From positions 1,860,001 to 1,924,000 of the forward strand of contig CAXXTQ010000001.1 in the NCBI GenBank assembly GCA_963665005.2: 64,000 bases of DNA, in the 5' to 3' direction. Origin of the DNA: G963665005 sp963665005. Lineage in GTDB: Bacteria > Bacillota > Clostridia > Christensenellales > SZUA-584. The notes beneath the pieces were generated by a model that was not told where the DNA came from, did not search any database, and saw only the letters and a list, made by a program, of their open reading frames with translations. Below, one piece after another: positions 7,705-16,471 of this stretch. The stretch's first letter is position 1, and each line of letters starts with the position of its first letter. A program made the position numbers and the translations under genes.

Positions 7705-8169
7705 AAGGGCTTAAAAAGCGCAAGTGTAAACTATAACGATAAAAACACCAACGTAATTTTGGGAGAAAAAAGCCGTGTGATTTACGGAGAAGAATATATT
7801 ACAGAATCGTATGAGAACCTGAACTTTCAAGTTGGATTTTAGAGTTTTCTTCAGATAAATCATGAGCAGTCGGAAAAACTTTATAAAACGGCGCTTGAAT
7901 ACGCACAGATTACTAAAAAAGATATGGTGTTTGATTTGTTCTGCGGGATAGGCACAATATCTCTTTTAGCGGCAAAGAGTGCAAAAAAAGTTATTGGTAT
8001 AGAGTATTCGGAAAATGCCGTAAAAGATGCAGAAAAAAACGCTGAATTAAACGGCATGGACAATGCAGAATTTATCGCAGGTAACGCCGGTGAAAAAATT
8101 GATGAAGCAGTTACGCTTGCGGGAAAACCGAAGATTATCATTGCTGAAATACAGGTAAATGATAATTAG
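7705..8169 (+). pseudogene. Interrupted, truncated RlmD-like rRNA (uracil-5-)-methyltransferase
   Basis: The frame encodes the middle of an RlmD/RumA-type enzyme: LKSASVNYNDKNTNVILG, then YGEEYITE, then LQINHEQSEKLYKTALEYA. The SAM-binding DLFCGIGTISLLAAK follows at about 7933. An in-frame TAG at 7840-7842 falls where functional proteins have a residue in the GFxSFxQ(I/V)N segment. The N-terminal OB and Fe-S part and the C-terminal catalytic DPPR(K)G segment are both missing. The remnant follows the sterol-reductase-like gene directly. A complete copy is presumably elsewhere in the genome. Confidence 0.8.
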
Positions 8170-8405
8170 CCAAGCAGAAATTATAGCCTGAGGACCATTG
8201 AATGTTATAGGTACCATCGCTTTCCTTTAATGGAGTAAGTGATATCAGCAATCAATTCTTTGTTCCCGTATTTGGATTTTTTTCATACAAGCGTTGTATA
8301 GTTAATGCGCTAATGTGACGATGAAATTAACTCTAAAGAACATTATTAAGATGTAAAACGAAAATAAATTGGAATTTTTATGAACAAAGAATGGAGATAT
8401 CAACT

Positions 8406-8882
8406 ATGAACAAAACTAATGTTGTGAAAACAGAACGTCTGATAATATATCCGTTATCTGATAGCGAAATGGAAAATCTGATAGTTATAAATCTGGACAT
8501 GGGTATGAAAAAGGCCTATTCAGAAATGCTTGATGGATGCAAACAAAATCCTGAGCAGAGAATCTGGTATGCCGTATGGAATATGCAGTTAAATGATAAG
8601 ACAAGTAGAAGTGTTGGGGATTTATGTTTCAAAGGATTGAATTCTAACGGATTGGTTGAAATAGGATTCGGAATAAAAAAAGAGTATGAAGGACAAGGCT
8701 ATATGACAGAAGCTGTGACTGCAATGGCAAGATGGGCAAGTGAACAGATTGGTGTAAAACACGTAGAAGCTGAGACAGATCCGGATAATAAGGCATCACA
8801 ACGAATTCTTGAGAAAGCCGGATTCCATCTAAATGGGTTAATGGGGGTTGAAGGTCCAAGATTTGTATTCGAGAAAGCTTAA
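8406..8882 (+). CDS. GNAT family N-acetyltransferase (RimJ-like)
   Basis: The protein opens with VVKTERLIIYPLSDSEMENL, typical of the RimJ/RimL subgroup. It carries the acetyl-CoA loop GFGIKKEYEGQGYMTEAV (Q/RxxGxG/A type) and ends with NKASQRILEKAGF. Such enzymes transfer acetyl from acetyl-CoA to an N-terminus or small amine; the substrate cannot be told. The ATG at 8406 is chosen because GGAG lies 9 bases before it, while the ATG at 8391 lacks a site. It gives 158 residues, normal for the family. It is monocistronic. Confidence 0.85.
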   Translation: MNKTNVVKTERLIIYPLSDSEMENLIVINLDMGMKKAYSEMLDGCKQNPEQRIWYAVWNMQLNDKTSRSVGDLCFKGLNSNGLVEIGFGIKKEYEGQGYMTEAVTAMARWASEQIGVKHVEAETDPDNKASQRILEKAGFHLNGLMGVEGPRFVFEKA

Positions 8883-8980
8883 AAATTATTAAGAGGTTTT
8901 TAATAATGTGTGAGAGGGTAAACGACTCACCAAATTTCGATTTGTCTGTAGTTGGGATTATATTATAAAGAAGGTAGAAT

Positions 8981-9085
8981 ATGTTTGGAAACCCTAAAAT
9001 ACATTTCATACCGGCTGTCCAAAAGCGAGAAAAGCGGGTTACTATTTTTGCTAGGGTAGGGTCAAGGGTTGATAAGCTAATGTAG
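8981..9085 (+). pseudogene. N-terminal stub of a large serine recombinase
   Basis: A 34-codon ORF with ATG after AAGGT reads FGNPKIHFIPAVQKREKRVTIFARVGS before a TAG. This matches the usual N-terminus of clostridial large serine recombinases (IPAxxxxxKRVAIYARVS), in which the Ser after RV is catalytic. The rest of the enzyme is absent. It is likely a scar from a lost integrative element. Confidence 0.55.
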
Positions 9086-9214
9086 AAAAGAGCCTGCATA
9101 AAACCATTTGTGTTTTTTATTTCAATTTTTTTATGCTATGCTTGAGTTAATGAATACTAATAAAATATTCATTGTAAATTCATAAGGTTATTGAAAAAAA
9201 TATAGAAAGGATGA

Positions 9215-11758
9215 TTGCCGGTGGGTATACAAGATAAAGTAAGCACGGGTATAAAAGGTTTTGACCAGATGATAGATAAGCTGCGTCTTGGAGATAACGT
9301 AGTCTGGCAGGTTGAATCTGTTTCCGATTACAAAAAAATGGTAGAGCCGTATGCAGCGCAGGCAAAAAAAGATAACAGAAGGCTTGTATACATACGCTTT
9401 GGCAGGCACAAGCCTTTGTTCGGAGAAAATTCGGATATAAAAAGATATAAAATTGATGCGAAAATAGGTTTTGAGAGCTTTGCTACTAAGATACATAATA
9501 TCGTGGAAAAAGAAGGCGAAAGGGCTTTTTATGTTTTCGACTGTCTTTCGGATCTGCTCGATTACTGGTATTCCGATCTTATGATAGGAAACTTTTTTAA
9601 AGTAACCTGCCCGTTTTTATACGAACTCGATACAATAGCGTATTTTTGTATTATAAGAAATGCCCATACTTTTTCCACCATCGCCGGAATTCGCGAAACC
9701 ACACAGCTTTTGCTTAATCTTTATAAGATAAACGAAGAGTTTTACATACATCCGATAAAAGTCTGGAAAAGATATTCCGCAACCATGTTCTTTCCTCATA
9801 TGATAAAAGAAAACGAAGCGGTTTGCGTTACGGCAAGCGCAGAGGCGGCGGAATTATTTGCAAACATAAACCGAGATGGAAAACGGCTTGATTATTATAT
9901 AAAAGTAAAAGAAGGCATATCGCTTCTGCCGGGGCAAACTGAGGAGAAAAAGAAGCTTTTAATGGCTATGCTTATTGGCAGAGAAACAAGAATGGTTGAA
10001 CTTTGCGATAAATATTTTGAGCTGCAGGATTTGATGGATATGGCGTCAAGAGAAATAGGAAGCGGGCAGATCGGCGGAAAAAGCGTAGGTATGCTTATCG
10101 CAAGAAAGATTTTAGAGAAAGATAAAGATAACAGGTTTAAACAGTATCTCGAGCCGCATGATTCGTATTATATAGGCTCTGATGTTTTTTATACTTATAT
10201 CGTGCAAAACGAATGGTGGGAGCTTCGGTCAAAACAGAAAACAGAGGAAGGCTATTTTAAATACGCTAAAGAGTTTAAAGAAAAAATACATACCGGAAAG
10301 TTTCCCGAGGATATTCAGGAACAGTTTGTACAAATGCTCGAATATTTTGGGCAAAGCCCTATAATCGTGCGTTCGAGCTCGCTTCTTGAAGACAGCTACG
10401 GAAATGCTTTTGCGGGCAAATATGACAGTGTTTTCTGCGTAAACCAGGGAACACCGCAAGAGCGGTACGATGCCTTTGAACAGGCGGTAAAATATGTTTA
10501 TGCTAGTATTATGAACGACGATGCGCTCGCTTATCGCATGAATAGAGGGCTCTTTAAAAAAGACGAGCAGATGGCTATACTTGTTCAGCGTGTTTCGGGA
10601 GATTATTATGAAGAAAACTTTTTTCCGCATATCGCGGGCGTGGGAAATTCTTCAAACCTTTATGTATGGGACAGCAGTATAGATATGGAGGCGGGAATGC
10701 TTCGCCTTGTGTTCGGGCTTGGAACAAGAGCGGTAGGAAGAACGATAGGTGATTACGCAATAATCGTCAGCCTTGATGATCCGGCAAGAATACCGCTTAT
10801 GGACGCAGAAGACCAAAAAAAGTTTTCTCAGCATGAAGTCGACGTACTGTCATTAAAAGACAATGTTTTGACTGTAAAGCCTTTTGACGAGATTGCAGAG
10901 CATGATCTCAAAGTTGATATAGACCTGTTCGCAAGCCCTGATTACGCGACGGCAAAGCGGCTGCGTGAGCTTGGATACGCTGATAAAAAAGCGCCGTATA
11001 TACTAAGCTTTAAAAAATTGCTGGAAAACACACAATTTCCGGCGCTCATGAAAGATATGCTGGCGGTATTGTCAAAGGTATATGATTATCCAGTGGATAT
11101 AGAATTTACCGCTAATTTTACAAAAGACAATAATTTTAAAGTGAATCTCGTACAATGCCGCCCTCTGCAGACTACAGGCCTCGGAAAATCTGTAAAAATA
11201 CCCAAGATAAAAGACGACTACGATTGTTTTTTCCATACAAAAGGCAACTTTATGGGAGGAAATGTAAGGCTGCCTATAGATTACGTTGTTTATGTGGATA
11301 TACAGGCTTACCTTAATAGCAGCGAGAGCCAAAAACACGCAGTAGCACGCCAAATAGGGCATATAAACTTAGCGCTCAAAGATAAAAATACTATGCTTAT
11401 GGGGCCCGGAAGGTGGGGGACTACTACGCCGTCGCTCGGAGTGCCTGTTAATTTCTCGGAAATATGCAACATGTCTGTTATCTGCGAAATGGCATCAAAA
11501 GAGGAAGGGTTTATGCCCGAGCTTTCTTACGGCAGCCATTTCTTTCAGGACCTTGTAGAAACGGGTATCTTTTATATAGCAATATTTGAAGGGCAGAAAG
11601 ATGTTATGTTTAATGCCGAATATATACTGGAAAAAGAAAATGTGCTGCACAAAATAGTTTCGCAGAAAACAGATGATGCTAACATTATACGCATAGCCGA
11701 TACTAAAGGCATGGAGCTTTTTTCCGACATTGTTTCGCAGAATCTTTTATGCAAATAA
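9215..11758 (+). CDS. PEP/pyruvate-binding (PPDK-N) protein with RecA/KaiC-like N-terminus
   Basis: The first 250 or so residues look like a KaiC/RecA-type module (STGIKGFDQMIDKLRLGD) in which the Walker A loop is lost. Residues 290-650 carry the PPDK/PEP-synthase ATP-grasp domain: GGKSVGMLIARKIL, then SPIIVRSSSLLEDSYGNAFAG and VFCVNQG. A C-terminal part contains MGPGRWGTTTPSLG and LSYGSHFFQDLVETGIFY. The phosphohistidine swivel and PEP TIM-barrel domains of true PPDK are missing. It may therefore phosphorylate a partner or small molecule, but no substrate is suggested by the neighbours. The start is TTG 9215 or GTG 9221, both after GAAAGG. It is monocistronic. Confidence 0.8.
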   Translation: MPVGIQDKVSTGIKGFDQMIDKLRLGDNVVWQVESVSDYKKMVEPYAAQAKKDNRRLVYIRFGRHKPLFGENSDIKRYKIDAKIGFESFATKIHNIVEKEGERAFYVFDCLSDLLDYWYSDLMIGNFFKVTCPFLYELDTIAYFCIIRNAHTFSTIAGIRETTQLLLNLYKINEEFYIHPIKVWKRYSATMFFPHMIKENEAVCVTASAEAAELFANINRDGKRLDYYIKVKEGISLLPGQTEEKKKLLMAMLIGRETRMVELCDKYFELQDLMDMASREIGSGQIGGKSVGMLIARKILEKDKDNRFKQYLEPHDSYYIGSDVFYTYIVQNEWWELRSKQKTEEGYFKYAKEFKEKIHTGKFPEDIQEQFVQMLEYFGQSPIIVRSSSLLEDSYGNAFAGKYDSVFCVNQGTPQERYDAFEQAVKYVYASIMNDDALAYRMNRGLFKKDEQMAILVQRVSGDYYEENFFPHIAGVGNSSNLYVWDSSIDMEAGMLRLVFGLGTRAVGRTIGDYAIIVSLDDPARIPLMDAEDQKKFSQHEVDVLSLKDNVLTVKPFDEIAEHDLKVDIDLFASPDYATAKRLRELGYADKKAPYILSFKKLLENTQFPALMKDMLAVLSKVYDYPVDIEFTANFTKDNNFKVNLVQCRPLQTTGLGKSVKIPKIKDDYDCFFHTKGNFMGGNVRLPIDYVVYVDIQAYLNSSESQKHAVARQIGHINLALKDKNTMLMGPGRWGTTTPSLGVPVNFSEICNMSVICEMASKEEGFMPELSYGSHFFQDLVETGIFYIAIFEGQKDVMFNAEYILEKENVLHKIVSQKTDDANIIRIADTKGMELFSDIVSQNLLCK

Positions 11759-11765
11759 AATACTC

Positions 11766-11957
11766 TTATCGTCCGGCGTTTGCTTTCATATCTCTTAAAA
11801 GATTTTCAATTGTTCTGTCGCCCGTTTTTTCTGCCTGCTTAGAAAAAAGGCAGCCGGGGGCTTCGCCAAGCCTTTTATGATACGCAACACATTCACAGCA
11901 TTTTCCGTGATGCGAACAGCTGGTAAAGCTGCAAGTGCATACAACAGTATTACACAA
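11766..11957 (-). CDS. DUF6485 Cys-rich small protein
   Basis: The 63-residue protein has a Cys/His-rich N-terminal half with VCTCSFTSCSHHGKCCECV and a later GCLF, which looks like a metal or Fe-S binding site. It matches the DUF6485 pattern; the function is unknown. The start is odd. A GGAGG is followed by an ATG (11960-11962) that is out of frame, while the frame carrying the conserved cysteines begins at TTG 11957, 11 bases after GGAGG. Either the TTG is used or the ATG marks a frameshift. It converges with the PPDK-N gene, 7 bp apart. Confidence 0.7.
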   Translation of the reverse strand: MCNTVVCTCSFTSCSHHGKCCECVAYHKRLGEAPGCLFSKQAEKTGDRTIENLLRDMKANAGR

Positions 11958-12028
11958 GCCATTTTATTCCTCCAAAGATTCTTTTATAAATAATTATAAT
12001 AAAGCAAACAGGCAAAGTCTATAATTAT

Positions 12029-12058
12029 TTGACAATAAAAAATGTATTCATATATAAT
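12029..12058 (+). promoter_or_regulatory. Promoter of the TIM-barrel gene
   Basis: TTGACA at 12029-12034, an 18-bp spacer and TATAAT at 12053-12058, about 60 bp before the start at 12119. Confidence 0.75.
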
Positions 12059-12118
12059 AAATTAATATATTAAATTTACAGAAAATACAGCATTAAAAAA
12101 ACTGCCGGAGGAAGGGCA

Positions 12119-12784
12119 ATGGCAAAATTTGTACCGGAAATTCAAGGCAATCTTCGAAAACATATGATAACTGTGCCCGAAATAATAAACGACGTCAGCG
12201 GTATAAAGATTTTCGGCAAGACAATAAAATCCATATTGTTTTCTACCGACGTTGCGCTTATCACAAACTGCAACGCGAACGCTGTTATAGCCGTATACCC
12301 TTTTACGCCCCAGCCGCTCATTTCTCACGCTATTATCACAGTTTCAGATATTCCTGTTTTCTGCGGAGTAGGCGGGGGAACGACTACCGGAAAAAGAGTA
12401 GTTAACCTTGCTATGGATGCGGAGTTTCAAGGAGCAATCGGCGTAGTGGTAAACGCGCCGACATCGAATGATATTGTTTCCCAGCTAGCAAAAAGAGTGG
12501 ATATTCCTGTGGTTATAACAGTTGTTTCGAGTGTAACTGATGTTGGAAAACGGCTTGAGGCAGGCGCGTCAATAATCAACGTTTCTGGTGCATTGCAAAC
12601 GCCGGAAATAGTAAAATCAATAAGGCGGGATTTTCCCAAAGTTCCTATTATTGCGACAGGCGGGCCCAGTGAAGAATCTATAAAACGTACGATTGACGCG
12701 GGTGCAAACGCAATAACATATACGCCGCCGACTTCTGCCGAGATTTTTAAACACCTGATGGAAAAATACAGAGCGGAATTATAA
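12119..12784 (+). CDS. TIM-barrel protein of unknown activity (annotated hydrolase family)
   Basis: This 221-residue (beta/alpha)8 barrel has glycine-rich phosphate-loop-like turns: FCGVGGGTTTGKRVV near residue 85 and IIATGGPSEESIKRTIDAGANAI near residue 180. These resemble HisF/ThiG-type phosphate sites. Homologues in Clostridia are labelled only hydrolase. No catalytic residue can be named with confidence. The ATG is preceded by GGAGGAAGGGCA. It is monocistronic with its own promoter. Confidence 0.7.
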   Translation: MAKFVPEIQGNLRKHMITVPEIINDVSGIKIFGKTIKSILFSTDVALITNCNANAVIAVYPFTPQPLISHAIITVSDIPVFCGVGGGTTTGKRVVNLAMDAEFQGAIGVVVNAPTSNDIVSQLAKRVDIPVVITVVSSVTDVGKRLEAGASIINVSGALQTPEIVKSIRRDFPKVPIIATGGPSEESIKRTIDAGANAITYTPPTSAEIFKHLMEKYRAEL

Positions 12785-12921
12785 GAGTTGAAATATACTT
12801 ATTATAGAGTAACAAGCCAAAAAAGGTTGATTTTTATTATATAAGGGTATAATATTTAAGAATAGTTACAAATATATTACGATAAAGTTACGCATAATTT
12901 TTGCCGCATGTGAGGAAATAT

Positions 12922-14325
12922 ATGAAAAAAGTAATTATGAGCGTTTTAAGGCCCATAGTAAAAGCAATATATAAACTAATAAAATTCACGAAACGAGCAG
13001 CTAGAAGTTGTTTGAATTTTTGTACAAATCTTTTTTCAGGCACGAATAAAAAGAATAAGATAAACGGCGGTAAAAAAGCGCGCCAGACTGTTTTGGTACA
13101 AAAAGCTAATTCCAAGACAACAGCGGCAGGTATTGAAACAAAGACGAGATTCCAACCTAAGATAAAATCTTGGTGGAGAAGTAAAAGGATAATTTCGGGA
13201 GCAGTAGCATTAGTTGTGGTAGCAGCGGTAGTTTTAGCGATTGCACTGCCAAAAAAGCCAGGCAGTAACGATGGATATAATATTGACAAAGGCGTAGAAG
13301 TTGCTTCTCTTCAGCAGGAAGAACTGAATATCGCCGCATCGCTTTCGCAGGATGATGATGTAACTCTAGCCGAATTCAGCTCCGGAGAGGTTCCGTCAAA
13401 TACGCTGCCGCCGGTACCTATACAAACTACAGCGCCTGACGAACCCGATTTGGTGCCCGGATGCCATGATGCTAGAATTGTAGAGATACAAAAGAGGCTA
13501 ATGAAATTCGGATATATGGAAAACGATGAACCAACCGACTATTATGGCGGAATTACAGAATTTTCTTTGCAGCTTTTCCAAAGAAAGCATAACCTTAGCG
13601 TAGACGGGCTTATCGGCGAACAGACTATGTCGAAATTGTTTTCCGAAGATGCAATGCCGTATACGGTAAAGATAGGGGATGACGGCACGGACGTTGTAAT
13701 TCTTCAGGAACAGCTTCAGAAACTTAATTATTTAAAAGCGGGCAAGACGGGCTATTTCGGTACGGATACAGAAGCCGCGGTTAAAAGCTTTCAAAAAAGA
13801 AACGGGCTTGACGTTGACGGCAATGTAGGAGAAAACACACGCGAAGTGCTGTTTTCTGAAGACGCTAAAGCGGCAAGAGTAGTTTCGTCTTCTGGCGGCT
13901 CCTCAGGTGGTTCGTCGGGAGGTTCTTCGGGGCCTGTAGCTGTTGGAGACCCGGACAAGGCTTCGGCCGACGCGCTTATAGATTATGCAAAAACATTGCT
14001 TGGAAAAAGATATGTACGAGGCGGAAAAGGGCCGGATGTATTTGACTGCTCGGGGTTTGTATATTACTGCTTAAACAGAGTCGGGTATAAGATAAGATAT
14101 ATGACATCAGGCGGCTGGGGCAAATCGAGCCTTCCAAGAATTGATAAAATGAGCGACATGAAAAAAGGCGATATAATTTGCTTCCGCGGGCATGTGGGCA
14201 TTTATATGGGTAACGGGGGAATGATTGACGCTTCTTCTACAAACGGGAAAATAGTTACAAGATCAAATATATTTAGTTCATCGTACTGGACGCGCAACTT
14301 TATATGCGCCAGAAGAGTATTCTAA
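12922..14325 (+). CDS. Membrane-anchored NlpC/P60 endopeptidase with two PG-binding domains
   Basis: From the N-terminus there is a basic cytosolic segment of about 90 residues, then one membrane helix (IISGAVALVVVAAVVLAIAL). A disordered linker and two peptidoglycan-binding repeats (VEIQKRLMKFGYM..., VILQEQLQKLNYL...) follow. After a Ser/Gly linker comes the NlpC/P60 domain with catalytic Cys in FDCSGFVYYCLN and His in RGHVGIYMG. It should cut peptide stems in peptidoglycan outside the cell. The ATG at 12922 is preferred to TTG 12901 because GTGAGG precedes it. The 3' end overlaps the convergent ABC gene by 4 bp. Confidence 0.9.
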   Translation: MKKVIMSVLRPIVKAIYKLIKFTKRAARSCLNFCTNLFSGTNKKNKINGGKKARQTVLVQKANSKTTAAGIETKTRFQPKIKSWWRSKRIISGAVALVVVAAVVLAIALPKKPGSNDGYNIDKGVEVASLQQEELNIAASLSQDDDVTLAEFSSGEVPSNTLPPVPIQTTAPDEPDLVPGCHDARIVEIQKRLMKFGYMENDEPTDYYGGITEFSLQLFQRKHNLSVDGLIGEQTMSKLFSEDAMPYTVKIGDDGTDVVILQEQLQKLNYLKAGKTGYFGTDTEAAVKSFQKRNGLDVDGNVGENTREVLFSEDAKAARVVSSSGGSSGGSSGGSSGPVAVGDPDKASADALIDYAKTLLGKRYVRGGKGPDVFDCSGFVYYCLNRVGYKIRYMTSGGWGKSSLPRIDKMSDMKKGDIICFRGHVGIYMGNGGMIDASSTNGKIVTRSNIFSSSYWTRNFICARRVF

Positions 14326-16058
14326 CCATCGGAAAATTGAGAATCGTACAGATTTTTATATAAGCCGTTTTGGGCATACAGCTTGCTGTGTGTCCCTTTT
14401 TCTTCTATGCCGTTTTGCGTAAGCACAATTATCTCATCGGCGTTTCTTATAGTCGAGAGCCTGTGCGCTACCACGAGAGTAGTTCTTCCGCGGGAAAGCT
14501 GTTTCATAGATTTTTGTATATTGCGCTCTGTTTTGTTATCGAGAGAAGAAGTTGCCTCATCAAGCAGAAGTATAGGCGGGTTTTTTAAAAATACGCGTGC
14601 GATGCTGATTCTTTGTTTCTGGCCGCCCGAAAGCTTTGCGCCTCTTTCGCCGACCTGTGTATCAAGCCCGTCGGGAAGCTCGCTTATCATATCCGACAGC
14701 ATGGCTTTTTTCGCAGCTTCCTCAATTTCATGCTCGGTTGCCTCCGATTTGCCGTATATAATATTATCTCGGATAGTACCGTTGAAAATAAAGACATCCT
14801 GGCTTACAAGCCCTATACTGCTTCTAAGAGAATTCAGCGTAAGTTTGCGTATATCGTTGCCGTCGATAGAAATTTCGCCCTCGGAAGGCTCGTAAAATCT
14901 AGGTATAAGATGACAGAGCGTAGTTTTGCCTGCACCCGAGGGGCCGACAATGGCAATGGTGGTTCCGGCCTTTATATCAAGATTTATATTTTCTAAAACC
15001 TTATTGGTATCATCATAAGAAAAAGTAACGTTGGAAAAACTTATGTTTCCTTTTACATCTTCTAAATCTTTTGCGTCAGGAGAATCTATTATTTCGGGTT
15101 CTTCGCGCATTATCTCTTCAAAGCGTTCAAAGCCTGTAATCCCGCGTTCAAACTGCTGTGTTAAGTTAGTAAGCCTTTGTATAGGGCGTATAACAAGATT
15201 AATGTACAGAAAAAAAGCAGTAAGGTCTGCAATGTCTATGAATTTCAGGCTGATGAACCAGGCGCCGATTCCAAGAGCCGCAACGTTAATAAGGCCTATG
15301 ATAAGATTCATGCCCGATACAAATATTCCTAGTTCTTTTAGCGCATGGCTTTGTGCTGTCTTGAAATTAGAATTGACCTTATTGAACTTTTTTGCTTCAT
15401 ATTTTTCATTAGTGAAAGACTGTGCTACTCGAATGCCCGAAATGCTGTTTTGTACTTCGGCATTAACGTGCGCGACGCGAATCTTTTCTTCTCTCGAAGT
15501 TTGCGAAAGCTTTCTGCGCCTTGATATGGTAAACCATATAAGCGCAGGAAAAAATACAAAATATATTATAAGCGTTAAGCGCCATTCTATGTTTATCAAA
15601 AATGAAAAAGAGCCGAAAATCAAAACGATTGTTACAAGAACGTCTTCGGGGGCGTGGTGCGCAAGCTCGCTTATCCATCTAAGGTCGTTTATCATGCGCG
15701 ACATAAGTTCGCCCGTGCGGTTTTTATCATAGAACCGAAAGGGGAGAAGCTGCATATGATGGAACAAGTCACTTCTCATATCCGCCTCTATGCGAACGCC
15801 TACGACGTGCCCCCAATAGTTCATAAAATAATCCAAAAACCATTTTATAAGATAAGCTATGAGCAAAGCGGACAATATTATAAAAATGAAATTCAGTGAG
15901 CCGTCATTTGTAAAGCTCTGCATGGTAAACCTTGTAAGCGCGGGGAAAATAAGCTCTAAACCTGCTGCTATAACAGCGCAGACGATATCAATGGTAAACA
16001 AAACTGTGTGCGGCCGGTAATAGGCGGCAAACCTTTTAAACAATCGTTTATCTCTCAT
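14322..16058 (-). CDS. ABC exporter, fused permease and ATPase
   Basis: This 578-residue half-transporter has a six-helix type-1 exporter domain (residues 15-310) and a C-terminal ATPase. The ATPase shows Walker A GPSGAGKTT, Q-loop LVSQDVF, signature LSGGQKQR, Walker B ILLLDEATSSLD and the switch His of VVAHRLST. It is MsbA/LmrA-like and likely a homodimer, since no partner is adjacent. The substrate (drug, lipid or peptide) cannot be inferred. I see no strong ribosome binding site before the ATG. Confidence 0.9.
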   Translation of the reverse strand: MRDKRLFKRFAAYYRPHTVLFTIDIVCAVIAAGLELIFPALTRFTMQSFTNDGSLNFIFIILSALLIAYLIKWFLDYFMNYWGHVVGVRIEADMRSDLFHHMQLLPFRFYDKNRTGELMSRMINDLRWISELAHHAPEDVLVTIVLIFGSFSFLINIEWRLTLIIYFVFFPALIWFTISRRRKLSQTSREEKIRVAHVNAEVQNSISGIRVAQSFTNEKYEAKKFNKVNSNFKTAQSHALKELGIFVSGMNLIIGLINVAALGIGAWFISLKFIDIADLTAFFLYINLVIRPIQRLTNLTQQFERGITGFERFEEIMREEPEIIDSPDAKDLEDVKGNISFSNVTFSYDDTNKVLENINLDIKAGTTIAIVGPSGAGKTTLCHLIPRFYEPSEGEISIDGNDIRKLTLNSLRSSIGLVSQDVFIFNGTIRDNIIYGKSEATEHEIEEAAKKAMLSDMISELPDGLDTQVGERGAKLSGGQKQRISIARVFLKNPPILLLDEATSSLDNKTERNIQKSMKQLSRGRTTLVVAHRLSTIRNADEIIVLTQNGIEEKGTHSKLYAQNGLYKNLYDSQFSDG

Positions 16059-16113
16059 GGTTTAAGAATACAAGATTATCTTTTGCTTCACAATAATTTT
16101 TTTGCTTATTTAA

Positions 16114-16470
16114 TTAAAAATCTGCTTGAGTAATCTGCTTTGAGTTGTCTCCGTCTATCCAAAGACGCTCAAGGTCATAGAATTCTCTTTCTCGTTTATG
16201 GAAAATATGTATCAAAATATCGCCGTAATCGAGCACTATCCATCTACCTTTTCTATAACCTTCGATGCGAAGGCGCGTCTTTCCGTGCTCATCTAAATAT
16301 TTTTGTATGTCATCGCAGAGAGATTTTACGTGCACATCGCTGCGCCCGCTAGCCAATATAAAGTAATCCGCTAAAATTGTTAAATGGGATACATTTAAAA
16401 GCCTTACGTCCTCTGCTTTTTTCATGAAAAGCTGTTTTGCCGTGTTTATGATTTCTTTACTGTAATTCAA
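16114..16470 (-). CDS. rsfS: Ribosome silencing factor RsfS
   Basis: RsfS binds uL14 on the 50S subunit and blocks subunit joining in starvation. The 118-residue protein shows the family core: LNVSHLTILADYFILASG, then HVKSLCDDI and WIVLDYGDILIHIFH. It starts with TTG after GGAGG located inside the end of yqeK, 1 bp apart. The nadD-yqeK-rsfS order is standard in Firmicutes and supports all three calls. Confidence 0.95.
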   Translation of the reverse strand: MNYSKEIINTAKQLFMKKAEDVRLLNVSHLTILADYFILASGRSDVHVKSLCDDIQKYLDEHGKTRLRIEGYRKGRWIVLDYGDILIHIFHKREREFYDLERLWIDGDNSKQITQADF

Positions 16471-16471
16471 A

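Noticed and set aside
7840..7842. In-frame TAG as a possible pyrrolysine codon
   Set aside because: The fragment also lacks both ends of RlmD, so simple gene decay explains the stop; no Pyl genes are visible.
14383..15732. Long ORFs antisense to the ABC transporter (170 and 233 codons)
   Set aside because: They are shadows of a well-conserved coding region with Walker and signature motifs on the other strand.
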